A stretch of DNA of 64,000 nucleotides from Lasiosphaeris hirsuta (taxonomy: Eukaryota > Ascomycota > Sordariomycetes > Sordariales > Lasiosphaeriaceae), in NCBI GenBank assembly GCA_030549175.1, contig JAUKUA010000001.1:7750001-7814000 (forward strand). Direction: 5' to 3'. The translations under genes were made by a program, and so were the position numbers. Under the pieces are notes generated by a model. It did not search any database and was not told the origin of the DNA. It saw only the letters and a program-made list of their open reading frames with translations. The number at the start of each line of letters is the position of its first letter. The stretch's first letter is position 1. This document shows positions 20,588-31,390 of the stretch, one piece after another.

Positions 20588-21890
20588 TTGAGCATTTTCA
20601 TCTCACGCTGTTTGGATGAGCCCGTCCAAGTCGGCCATTCTTTGAAGTCCTGCACCAAGGAGGTGGCTTTGTACTTGTTCGTTCACGAGAGCAGTGTTAA
20701 GGTCAGCCTAGTGGACACCCCTGGATTCGACAATACTAACATGTCGGATTTGGAGGTTCTTCGGATCTTGACGAGCTGGCTGAGCGTGTGGCATACGAAA
20801 ACAAAATCCGGCTCAACGGTATCATTTACCTCCACCGCATCACCGACGTGAGGATGCAGGGTTCGGGAGGAAGAAACCTCAAGATCTTCCAAGCCATGTG
20901 TGGACTTCCAGCTTTGAGCAATGTCACTCTGGCGACGGCCAGGTGGGTGGAGATTGCGAAAGATCTTGGGACACACCGCGAAAGAGAGCTCGAGGAAACC
21001 CAGGACTATTGGGGCTGGATGAAGCAAACCGGATCACGCATCGAGCGTCATTTCGCCAACCGTGACTCGGCCTTGCGTCTCATCGACATGTACCTTGACT
21101 TCCCGAAGAGGGTATCGTTGGAGATTCGGGAGGAGTTGGTTCTGGGAGGAAAGCAACTGGAACAGACCCGTGCCGGGAAGGAGGTGGAAAAAGATCTCCT
21201 CAGACAACGCAATGCGGCATTGGGCAGACTCGCCACTACGGAGCACATGATGTTTGAGAAGCACGATCATGCGACCATGTTGGAGTTGGAGAGAAACAAG
21301 ATGGAGGTGGACCAACAGATCCGTCTGTTGGAAGCGAAGCAGCGGGAGCTCTCTGCAGGCCTGGAGAAGTACGAAAGCGAGAGGGAACATGAAGCAGGCT
21401 TTCGATGCTGCTGCTCAAAGGGCTCACGAGGGGACTAGAGCCGCAGATTGGCGTGCAGCCACTCGTCCGATTGGCGAGAATGTCATCAATGGGATTTGGA
21501 TCTTGTCCAACTGCAAGATCTCCTTCTCTGAATCACCGGAGCATCATCTCACCATCAATGGCCATACGCCCAGAAACAGAAATAGGGAGGGATGCCCGTT
21601 CGACCAATGCGTCAAGACGGAAATGGGGCCAAGGGCGCTTGGGTTTGTCCCAAACTTTTTCACCAGGGTTCCCAGCATGAGGCTTCTGCGGTTGGCGGTA
21701 TCATCACCATCCGGGGCGGCTTCGATCAGGCATTCATCCAGAGCTGCAAGAAGGTTTCCAAGAACGGGTACAGCACAACTCGTTGGGTCGAGGCTATGAA
21801 CGAACCGGCAAGCATTGTGCAGGACGGCTCCGGTAGGGTCAGTTTGCTGAAGACTGGGGCGTCTTGCAAGGCTGTCGTTGGTTGAAAATT
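20588..21890 (+). pseudogene. AIG1-type GTPase, 5'-truncated and frameshifted
   Basis: The frame at 20588 reads SIFISRCLDEPVQVGHSL, then VSLVDTPGFDNTNMSDLEVL. DTPG is the G3 box of an AIG1/septin-like GTPase, and the opening residues are what normally follows GxxxGKST. The P-loop itself is missing because repeat DNA replaces the sequence immediately upstream. A one-base shift near 20787 moves the reading into the frame AYENKIRLNGIIYLHRITDV, which is strongly typical of fungal AIG1 proteins. A long coiled-coil region follows to about 21440, and coding-like fragments in two other frames continue to about 21890 (for example GENVINGIWILSNCKISFS). No functional GTPase can be made from this. It lies 550 bp upstream of an intact GTPase-patatin gene. 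Confidence 0.75.
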
Positions 21891-22432
21891 CGATGTCGCG
21901 CTCCTCGGTGCATTCGGTTGGAGGCGCTTGCGGCGGACTCTCTCATATCTCACTCGTTCAATTTCATTGGGTATTTCTTTTCAAATGCTTGGCTTCCAAG
22001 ACAACTCGGCAATGTGGCGCCGCAAGATTGGGTCGCATTGCATATCTTCAGGTGCCGAGAATTCCCAGAACAGCCATCCGTCCAAATCGTCAACGAATCC
22101 CTTTACGGCCTGTCAGCAATTGTCATCCAAGCTTTTAGCGATCTTGACCAGTTTCTCACAATCTTAGGCAGCTCTGCTTCTTGGAGCTGGGATTGCCCCA
22201 AGTCAGGTACCAATGACTCTGTCGTTGGGCTATTCTCCACCTCAGCGGCTGTCAATCTGTTCTCTCAAAATGTTCTCACAAGTAGGCAAGTTGTCCGCGG
22301 CCGAAACCGGTTCACGAATCATCACATTTCAAAACACCCACCGATTCAGCCTCCAGACCTCGGCGCTCGGGACGCTCTTCATCTCCTGTTTGGAACTACC
22401 CAGTCTGTTTTACAGTGTTGTTTGTAACAAGA
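21891..22432. promoter_or_regulatory. upstream region of the GTPase-RING-patatin gene
   Basis: There is no supported coding sequence in this 540-bp stretch. A 187-codon open frame on the plus strand lacks any recognisable content and ends just before the next start codon. It probably holds the promoter and 5' UTR of the 22433 gene. Confidence 0.4.
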
Positions 22433-25400
22433 ATGCCCGAGGAAGCAGAGAGTCTTTACTGCTCCGAGTGTGAAGAGCAGCCTTGGAGCTCAAAATGTTC
22501 TTGCAATGACCGGTTCTGCGACCCCTGCGTGGAGTCTCATCTCACCGAGAAGCGCGTTCGTCAAGGGCACTCAAAGGTAGACACCCGAACTGCTGACAAC
22601 GCCTGGAACTTGGTCACAGGTGCTTTCGGCCCCGCTGCCGATCTCTTCAAGCAAGACGAATTGGCCAAATGGTTCGGCATCTATACCAACAAGAACAAGA
22701 AGAGCCAACGGAGCAGCCAAATTGTCGAGACTTCTCGGTTTGTCGACCTCGCGCACGAATCCCTCAGTCACACCAAGAGCCCTCAACGCCAATACCCCAG
22801 CATTTGCTCCTTCATAGGCGACACAGGGTCTGGAAAGTCGACGCTGAGTACGCCTTTGTCAACGTCTTGTATTTTATCTCGACTGACGATTTGAAAACCG
22901 CACAGTCCGATTCCTCATCGCGCGGTCGGAAAATGCACAGGCAAAAAATCTCTCGGAAGCACCCATGGCAGGGGCAACGGGCGGTGCTGCGGCAACCCTT
23001 TCGACCACGGGCGAGGTAAACCTCTACAAGGACCCTAAGTCGTTTGGGAAGACGACGCCAATCTTCTATGCTGATTGCGAGGGAATGATGGGTACCGAGC
23101 CTGTTGCAGCTCAGCATCAGCACGAATGGACCAAGAACGGCCGACGATATCCCGTCGAGACCCCCAACGGAGAACCAGTTGACCGTCGGATGGCGGTTAT
23201 GACCATTTACCCCCGCTTTCTCTACATGTTCAGCGACGTTGTCTGCTACGTCACCAGGAACCAGAAGACCTGGGCGGATTCGGCCTTGAAGCTCCTTGAG
23301 TGGAGTAACGTTGGCGCAGAAAACAGTATCAACAAGAACGTCTTGCCTGCACTGATTATCATCCTCAATGCGCCATCGCTTGAGGAAGAAACATGGCTCG
23401 GCGATGGCCCGGAGCCTACCGACGCCTTCTTCAACGTTATCGAGGGTGAGATCAGCGCAAGCTCCAAGTTTGCCACACTTGCACGAATGGTATGTATGCC
23501 TACTGGCCGAGACATCAAACCATGGCTAATAATCATGCTTTGACAGGGCGATGGGGAGACCATGTCGATGAAACAGCTCTTTGCAAGAAGTTTCTCTAGC
23601 GTCTATGTGCACTACATTCCGCTTTACGGGTACAAAAAACTCGGCACTGCCCAACGAATCCTAAAGCAACAGGACTTTCTCATCAAACGCATCGAGTCCG
23701 ACGCCAGCCGCGTTCAAAATGAGCGAGACGAGTCCTGGACGCGACTCGACACTCGGCAGATGGGACATGTCATTCAACTTGCGTTTGAACACCTTGCCTC
23801 TCGAAGCGCGAACCCATTCGACTACGAAAAATGTCGCTACATCGTTTCGGTCCCAGTCAGTACGGAGCAGCACTTTGCTCAGTTTCTTTCCCGGACGCTG
23901 GAGTCCGTGACAAAGGGGAAGTTGGCGAGTGTTGCAGCCGTCTTAGCAACTAGCATCGTGAGAAGGGCGATACCAGATAATGAAAAGGGTTAGTCTGCAA
24001 GTCCCTTGCTCGTCTTTTTTTTTTTTGGCCCCTGCCGCGGTCAATTTTTCCTTTCCACTGACCTTGTGAAACGCGGCTTAGGACTCCTCCTGCTCAAGCC
24101 TGACGACGTGTTCCGTCAAGAAGTCCGAGACACCTGCAGCAAAGCCATCGACATCTTCCTCCAGAACGGCGCGAAATGCGTGTATGTCGACGCAGAAAAA
24201 GGAAAGTGCGTCAATACCCGATCCGGGCATAAAATTGGCCACCAAAATGCCAAGGGAATCCTCATGAAGAACGGGGATTTCATCGGTCCAACTTTCGAGC
24301 CGGCAAGCTTCATCGCCACAATCAGCGAGGAGGTAGAGGACGCTCTACGCAAGCTTCTTCACAATGACGGGTCGGCCGTTCGCCACAAGGATCTCCGGCG
24401 CCTTGCCGCCAAAGAGCATGGAAAGAACCTGACAGTGTTGCGAGGCTCTTATACCAAGGCTCAGCTCGAGAACTCGGACCCCTTCGCAAACTCGGGCGCC
24501 AATGTGTGCTTCGGCTGTCTTTTCGGCCGACCGGAGTACAAGCTCCCTTGTGGCCACCGAATTTGTCTGAACTGCGTCGCAGACTTCAATCATGTTGGCT
24601 CGGAGCTCGAGCAAGCACCGACCAAGGAGGCACCTGCCAATGGCAATGGCCACGCGGGTTCCAAGCTTGCCTTTTGGGCAAAAAAAAAGAATGGTGGGCT
24701 CCCAAACGGCGTCGATCATCCCAAGGACCTAAAGCCCGCCGCCAACTTGAAGCCCGAGGAGGAAGCCGAGGAGGACTACCCCGGCCACGTACGGCATCAT
24801 GTATGCATCCTCTGCGGGGCTTCATCGGCATCATCGCCGGAATACCCCATTGACACCAAGATCTTCCCGGACTTCGCTGGCCTTCGCATCCTCTCACTCG
24901 ATGGTGGCGGAGTCAGAGGTATCATTGAACTTGTGATTCTGGAACGGCTGGAAACTCTGATCGGGCTCGGCCTTCCCCTGAATCATTTCTTTGACCTGAT
25001 CGTTGGAACAAGCTCCGGCGGCATTATCGCGCTGGGCCTTGGGCAACAGTCCCGCCGCGTCGCCGATTGCATTCAACTCTTCCGACTGATCTGCTCAGAG
25101 GGATTGGAGAAAAGAGCTCTCTCCAGGATTGGAGGATTGCTCAGAGCGCTTCGGCTTCAAAATTCCGTTTACCGCACCGAAGATCTGGAGAGGACATTCC
25201 AGAAGGCCTTTTCCAACAACGATTGTGAGAAACTTGAAGGCATCGTCATGAAGAGTCCGTGTCGCGTTGCCATCACCACCACGGCCGACAGAGGCGAGGC
25301 TTGCCTGCTGGCAAACTACGAAAAGGGGAGCGATAGGAGCTATTATCTTCACAACGATATACCCCTGTGGAAAGCGTGAGTGCCTTCCTAAACCTTATTT

Positions 25401-26405
25401 CTATCCTGATTTGGCTGACACCAACTTGCTTCTGCAGAGCCCGCTGCACCTCCGCCGCTCCAATGTACTTCGAGCACGTCTCCCACGCCGGGCGGGAATG
25501 CCGCGACGGCGGCCTCAAAGAGAACAACCCAACCCAAGTCGCCCTCAACGAAGCCCGCAAAATCCCCAACTGCAGCACCCGCCCCCTGGACCTCATCCTC
25601 TCCATCGGCTCCGGCTTCGCCGACAAGCCCGCCGAAGCCCCCAACCACCTAGGCCTCTCTACCCTCATCCCCGAATGGCTGTACAACCTCTTCGCCACCC
25701 TCATCAGCACCATGAATGGCGAAGAAGCCTGGCAGAAATTCCACGACAACCACAAGGGCCACATCCAAGAGCGCTCTTCCCGTCTCAACGTCAAGATCGC
25801 CGGCCCCGAAGAGCCTAGCTTCGACGACCGCTCCCAGATCCCCAAAATGGAAGATGAAGCTCGCAGATATAATTTCGCCGGAACCGTCCCCAACACACCC
25901 ACCTCCCCAATTCTAGGTCCCGCCCCAGCATGTATGATACAATGCGCTGCTGACCGCCTCCGCGCAAGTCTCTTCTTCTTTGAGCTTGATAAAGTAACCC
26001 AGCACGACCGGGTCTCGCATGTCGAAGGCCATATCTTTTGTCGCTTACGCCCAGGAGAAAAGGGCTTCCGGGAGCTGCTTGACCGGGTGAGGCATTTCGT
26101 TGTCCATGGGAAGAAGGAACCGGTTGTGGTGCCCCCCTACGTCCACGACGGGACGGTGCCGATGCAGATCAAGGTTGAGTTCCAGGAACAGCGGCTTTCG
26201 AGGAATATTCGAATTGATGTGAACTTTGGGGGGGGCATGGTGTTGCTATTAGTGGGTTTCCGGTTGAATTGAGCGTAAGTTGTTTTAAGAAGCTGAGTTA
26301 TGTGTGAGTTGCTGACTGTTGTGGTGGTAGACTTTTCTTACGTACTGGCAGGATCGTGGAGGGTTCTTGGAAGTTACGCCGTTGGAGAGGGATAAGGGGC
26401 TGTAG
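22433..26405 (+). CDS. B-box/GTPase/RING/patatin-like phospholipase, 6 exons, with a G-run frameshift
   Basis: Exons 22433-22847, 22906-23489, 23547-23988, 24082-25375, 25438-26274 and 26331-26405 would give about 1215 aa. Order: a Cys/His zinc module at 10-46; a P-loop GTPase-like domain (GDTGSGKS 129-136, DCEG as G3) recalling dynamin/GBP-type GTPases; a RING-like zinc site with Cys623, 626, 637, His639, Cys642, 645 and, after a long insert, Cys722/725; then a patatin phospholipase with DGGGVRG 754-760, nucleophile Ser791 in GTSSG and Asp935 in RDGG. All catalytic elements of the lipase are present, so lipid hydrolysis gated by a GTPase is plausible. Near the end, eight Gs at 26228-26235 throw the frame. 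With one more G the frame runs on as HGVAISGFPVELS and splices to a last exon ending at 26405. As written, translation stops at 26272. Confidence 0.8.
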
Positions 26406-27151
26406 AGTGATTGGTGAATCGTCGACTTGGGTGGTTCAAGTGGTTCAAATGCTGCGCCGCCCAACTTCACGTATTGACGAAGACGTTCTGGTTTCAATAT
26501 TTTAGTGCCTATATACATGTTGATCAAGTTATTGAGTTACAGAGGTACTATTCACCTTTGACGTGTGCATGAGGTATTCTCAACGAGCCAAGACCAGTCA
26601 AGGGGACGATAGTTCCGAAAACAGGGCTGAGGGTAATGTCATACTAGGAGTTCGGGAGGCAATCAGATTGAACTCTGAACTCTGCAAAATGCAGAAGAAT
26701 CCTGATCTCCACATGCGCAGACTGAGACTCGCCCTGATCATCTCTAGGTTCGCGGTGCGTATGGTAGCCAAGAAAGAAAGGGGTGTCCTGTACGACGCAA
26801 TCCCCGCTTCATCCCTCCACATCCTCTCCTGCGCAGACCCTATGTGCATTTCAAGGCAATTACGCGGCGTGCTGCTTCTGGCCTCCAATGGAGAACCCTA
26901 CCCTAATCGTAGCGCTGACTTGGTCTCCCCGCGAAACCAATTAGCTGAGCCATTCACTTGGCAGGACCAGAAACAGTGCGAAACCGTGACCGGTGAGAGC
27001 ATCACCCTTCGCCCCGCGGTCACCATTGGCCGCAGAAAATAAGACGGCCCTGTCCCCATTCGCTGGAGCGCTTCCGTCCAATTTTTATCCGTCCTCCAGT
27101 TGGTTTGCCTTTATTTGATGGCAGGCATGAGACAAGGCATATGTTGCCCGA
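26406..27151. other. intergenic, no supported gene
   Basis: A 159-codon open frame at 26563-27042 (plus) has no domain or codon-usage support that I can see. The remainder is spacer up to the MITE. Confidence 0.4.
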
Positions 27152-27341
27152 TTAACGTGCGTGATAAAGCGAGTTGGCCACTTTAAAGAGATTTGGTAGC
27201 GTTGCAAGGAAAAAGACGTACGTTAGTAAATTCTTAGTAACCTTATATCCATTTCTTATCGCATGTTCCTGTGCACGTCACCAATTCTCGTCAAAGTGGC
27301 CAACTCGCTTGTCTGGCTAACTCGCTTATCACGCACGTTAA
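27152..27341. mobile_element. MITE, 190 bp, pogo/Fot1-type terminal inverted repeats
   Basis: The left end reads TTAACGTGCGTGATAAAGCG and the right end, reverse-complemented, TTAACGTGCGTGATAAGCGA; both continue into GTTGGCCACTTT-type sequence. The right arm carries a second copy of GCGAGTTGGCCA. The inside is AT-rich and non-coding. The terminal repeat matches the ends at 16073 and 16481, where a Fot1-like transposase start survives, so this is probably a non-autonomous derivative of that family. A TA target duplication is not clear. Confidence 0.8.
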
Positions 27342-27445
27342 CTTCGTCTTACAGTTTGGATATCAAAACATCGCCTACATCCAGCATCCGTGACTGAAAA
27401 CACCACACCGCCCAACTTTCCGTTAACAATTTCCATCAACCTGAA

Positions 27446-28600
27446 ATGGAGACTCATACCCAGCACCCAACAAGATATGCCATCCTCATTGGCATAGATG
27501 CGTACCAGAAATCCGGACCGAGAGCTCCGAACTTGGGATTTCTCAGGCTGCGTCAACGATGCTCTTGCCATCGAGATCTTTCTTCTCGACAATGACGCAC
27601 TCCCACCTCACCTCAGAACATCACCAAACTGCTCTCGTCTCGTAAAGCACGGAGCGATAAGACTCTCTTACCAACCCACGACAATATCATTACAGCACTG
27701 GAACATATTCGAGATGTTGACAAGAGCAAGAAAGTGGATCTGTTATACATTCACTACTCCGGCCATGGAATCTGGCTCAAATCCTGTCCTACTGGCTTGA
27801 TAGAAGAAGATGGGAAGATGTGGATGGCGTTGTCTGCGTAAGATGCCTTCGCCGGTGGGAAATACCTGACAGGGCGTCGCCTCGGCGGACTTGCCAGAGA
27901 GATCATCGAAGCAAAGGGTGCTAGGGTCTGCCTGGTGCTTGACAGTTGCTCTTCCGGGGGCGGGTTTAGAAACGCAGAAGACGCCGCCGGCAGGGCATCA
28001 ATATTCCAAACTCGCTTCGCCGATGAATCGAGTTTGGGTGCGACCTTACTCGGAGACACAGAGATTGCAACTTCCGGATCGAGAAACTCGAAAGTGACAG
28101 CCCCCTGGATGGTCAACCCGGCCGGTTGCAGCGTGTTTGCGGCGTGTGGGATGAATCAGGAAGCCGGAGAAGCCACCTTTTGGGACGGAGACGAGAGGCG
28201 TTCTCGCGCACTGGATGTTGAAGGTCTTTGAGGAGCACCAAATTGATGGCCATAGGCTGGCTCTCATGCCGTCCTACGCACAATTGGTCCACGAAGTGAT
28301 CCGGAAGATCCAGACCGTCGGGTCTGGTGCTGGTAAAGGCCCTGGTGTTAAAGAGCGACTTGGATAGACGCCAGCGGCCCGAGGAGAAATCGACTTTCGC
28401 TTTTTCGGCAACGACAGAGTTCCTCCAGGCTTCCTTTGGCGGGCCACTTGTCGGACCGGTCCCTCCTTGTTCAAGTTCAGGCTTTCTCCGCACGGGCCAC
28501 TTCCGGTCTTTGCTGCGGTTGACATTGTGCGCTGGTACCAGCTCCCCACAGCTACAAGAAAGGTCCAAAACTGGTTTCAGCTGAGACTGAAAACACATTA
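27446..28600 (+). pseudogene. caspase-like (peptidase C14) gene, decayed
   Basis: From an ATG at 27446 the frame reads RYAILIGIDAYQKS, then the frame shifts for GCVNDALAIEIFLLDNDALP and returns for DKTLLPTHDNIITALEHIRD. The catalytic His motif HYSGHG and, after an in-frame TAA at 27839-27841, the catalytic Cys motif LVLDSCSSGGG follow. Another shift near 28190 leads to RGVLAHWMLKVFEEHQIDGH, and GEIDFRFFGND follows a further stop. These are the p20-type signatures of fungal caspase-like proteins that often sit at the N-terminus of NLRs or with death-effector genes. Three shifts and stops make it non-functional as read. A MITE ends 104 bp upstream. An unannotated intron could explain at most one of the breaks. 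Confidence 0.75.
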
Positions 28601-28955
28601 GCCGCTTTTGGCGTCGCTATGCTTGCGACTCAGCATCACTTCGCTGGAACCGAGGTGAGGCTGGCAGACGCCAGCAAATCAACTTTTACAAGTGTGATGA
28701 CTGGATAACTGCAAAATTGTGCACGCATAGTGGCTGTGAAAAGAAAAGCCTACTGTAGCTTCCAACAGGGTAGGTAAACTTAGTTATCGAAGATCTTAAT
28801 AGGAATTGAAAACTTGGTGTTGAAGCTCTACTAAAGATCCATAAGCTTAATAAAACTACTCTTCGAAGCTAACGTAACAGTATACTTATGCGACGTGATA
28901 TTCCAACTTCCGTAAGCTCACAGATTTAAAAAATTAAACGATTATTCGATATATA
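28601..28955. other. AT-rich spacer
   Basis: Rich in A and T with TAATA and ATTAA strings; no gene. Composition suggests old RIP-altered repeat sequence, but no partner copy is in the window. Confidence 0.4.
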
Positions 28956-29246
28956 TGTCACACTGCTAGGCTCACCTAAGGTCAACACGGTGAAGCACCT
29001 CCTTGACCTGGGCCCACAGTCAGTGACTGCCACAACGGTGGCCACATCGTGGCTTACCTGTGGGGCACACACACACACACTCCACAACATCGCGTGGCCA
29101 GTGGCCCACGGCCCACACGCAGGTCGATGGGCCCTCAGGCACGGCCACGGGCCAAGCCGGAACCCAGACACCACTAATGAGCCAGGCCGGCCCACCTAGT
29201 GGATCTGGCCTACGCCAGGCAACGTCACCAGACTTCAGATTTGACT
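28956..29246 (+). repeat. LTR-like repeat beginning TGTCACACTG (partner 39100-39350)
   Basis: Aligns with 39100-39350 in the same orientation, with shared blocks CTCCTTGACCTGGGCCCACAG, CACAACGGTGGCCACATCGTGG-type sequence, and CACACGCAGGTCGATGGG. The start decamer TGTCACACTG matches the LTR at 3291. A CA dinucleotide microsatellite expands one part of this copy. Confidence 0.6.
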
Positions 29247-29274
29247 AGCGAGGTTGATGATGATGATGCCTGTT

Positions 29275-29445
29275 GGAGATATTGATTACGGCCGGCCGCC
29301 CAACGCGTATGGTGTTGGCAGCCTGGCGGCGGTTGAGGTGCGGAACTGGATCAAGAGGGAGATGGCTGTGGATGTGAGTGTGTTTGAGGTCATGGCTAGT
29401 GTTCTCATGCACCGGTTGGCTTCTGAGCTTGTTGGGAAGAGGGGC
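29275..29445 (+). pseudogene. acyl-carrier-domain remnant of a fungal polyketide synthase
   Basis: About 55 codons read [20 protein letters not shown], then [17 protein letters not shown] and RLASELVGK. This is the phosphopantetheine-attachment region and following helices of a fungal type I PKS carrier domain, which usually reads YGVDSLxAVELRNW; the Asp before the pantetheinylated Ser is Gly here. An ATG run (four in tandem at 29257) precedes it, but no ketosynthase, acyltransferase or other PKS domain is present on either side. It is a scrap left by deletion or transfer, not a working synthase. Confidence 0.72.
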
Positions 29446-30299
29446 AAGGGCTTCCTCCCCCCTCTCTATTGTCCCATCTTTTCTGTTTCACTACGTGATC
29501 TTGGTGGTCCAGCATGTCTGAAGAAGGGCAGGCCGTGCTCTCCAAGTTGATATTTGCTTTCTTGGTGCGCTGCTCTTTATCGCCAAACCCCACACCTTCA
29601 AAATTGCGCTGGTTGCTTCCTGGGTCATCACCCTTTCTAGCCTCAGCCGCGCGAGCAACTCGCATTCTTTCATCATGGTAAGTCTTTTCTAGTCTTTGCT
29701 TGATCCATTCCTTTTGGGTCCTTTTGTTGTTTATCCCCCCCTCGTGCGCGTCACAAAATGAGGCGGTCGGAAGCTAATGATCGTAGACTCCTCCGGACGA
29801 TTCTCAGCTGCTGCTCTAGCGGCTAGATAAGATCATGGCGACCCTCCACTCTCACCTCGGATCCGGCGTTGAGGTCCAGGACTACCACTTGTCAACCCGG
29901 TCGATCACCACCACCTTACTACCCACGACAGCTTTCTTGTCTACAATTTTCCACAGCCAGGCCAACTCAAGGAAGCCTTCCCTCGCGCCACCATCAGTGT
30001 GTGGTCGCCAATACCGCCACTACCGCCACCACCTCCATGTTGGGCGGCCGTCAGGGTGCCGGTGTGTTTCGCCCCCTTCCGTCCACGGCGAACCGAGCCG
30101 GGATCGCAGTTGCTTCTTGGTGTCGGCTGTTGGCGCGGCTTCCTCGCAAGCTTTGAGCGTTGCGCGGGTAAGAAGGGAGAAGGAGGACGATAAATCTGTG
30201 CGCTGCCTTGTTTTTTCCTTCTTCTTTTGCTTTGTTTCTCAGCAGAGGGAAGGGTTCACCAGTCTGTTGTCCTAACAGGATCTGTTCTCACAGGTTCCG
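29446..30299. other. no supported gene
   Basis: Several 60-150-codon frames on both strands overlap without family resemblance; TTTTCTT-rich stretches look non-coding. Confidence 0.35.
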
Positions 30300-31390
30300 T
30301 TGTCCTCACAAGTCTCTCAGGAGACGGCTTTGAATCCTTCGCATCAACCCACACCAAGCTGCACCAAGTTGCATGAGAAGGTCAAAGAAGGACTCCGGCA
30401 AGCTAGCCTACACTCTGACTCCGACGACGGCACCCTGCATAACCTGGTGGAGGCATCAAAGAAACCCGCGTCGCCCTTGATGACCTCCGGCTAGCCATCG
30501 GCAAAACCAAAGGCAAGACCGCCAGGAACGCTTCGTACAGACGCCATTCAAACCTGGGTAAACACATCAATCGGAATAAAATCCAAACTCGCAACGCCAC
30601 ATTGGATGACGCCCTCGAAGGAGCCCCAGACAACACTGGCTACCCGTACCGACCTCTTGGGAAGGCTCCCGACAAATGCAAACTCATGGGAGCTAAAAGA
30701 AACTAGCGGCTGTCGCACTCGCCAACGACACGACGCTGTCATCAGCGGACCAGAGGGCTAGGAATGGATCACAGCTACCTAAAAACCAGTACAGGAGCAG
30801 CAGGAGGAACAGACCCAGCTCTCGCCGACGCCCTCGACAAACTTTCCGACATGCTAGACCGCCATGTACCCTCCCCCCCCCCTCGGGAAACAACCCGCCC
30901 AGAAGCCGTTCGACGATTCTTGTTGAACACTTGCTTGCCATCCTGAAGAACGATGAACGACGCTGTCGACATGTGGAACCCTCCGATCTGAAGAAAAATG
31001 GCACTGCCCGTGTTACCTGCACCGCACGTGCTCCTTGCGATGCTCGATGCCTAGCTCCCAACTTGGTGTGCAGATAAGATAGTCAGAACTTGATGAATAC
31101 CACGGGCCGCGAGCTGGCCGACGCCCCGCTATCCAAGGAAGAAGGGCTGGAGCTGCCCCGCACGACCAGCCCGGCCGAGGCCACGAAGCTAGCGTTCTAG
31201 CTCCGAAATCGACAACATCATCAAGGGCAGCACGAAAATGGCCGACCTCAAGGACGTCGTCGCCGACGTGGTGGCAGACGATATGCGGCATAATGACCAA
31301 GAGAACGACAGGCCGCTCGCGAAGAAACATAGTTTTTCAGCGCGTAGGAGCGGGGGGAAAACAACAACAGGGAGAAACACAACGAATTGA
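30300..31390 (+). pseudogene. degraded coding region of unknown family
   Basis: Coding-like segments occur in turn in different plus-strand frames: LHEKVKEGLRQASLHSDSDD near 30370, TRVALDDLRLAIGKTKGKTA near 30470, ADALDKLSDMLDRHVPS near 30810, GRELADAPLSKEEGLELPRT near 31105, and MADLKDVVADVVADDMRHND near 31240. They are charged and helical, and each ends at a shift or stop. I do not recognise the protein. It may be one multi-frameshifted gene. Chance frames in GC-rich DNA are the alternative. Confidence 0.3.

Noticed and set aside
21864..22427. 187-codon plus frame before the patatin gene
   Set aside because: No motif, wrong position relative to a good start codon, and likely leader sequence.
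26563..27042. 159-codon plus frame after the patatin gene
   Set aside because: No domain and no splice or promoter support.
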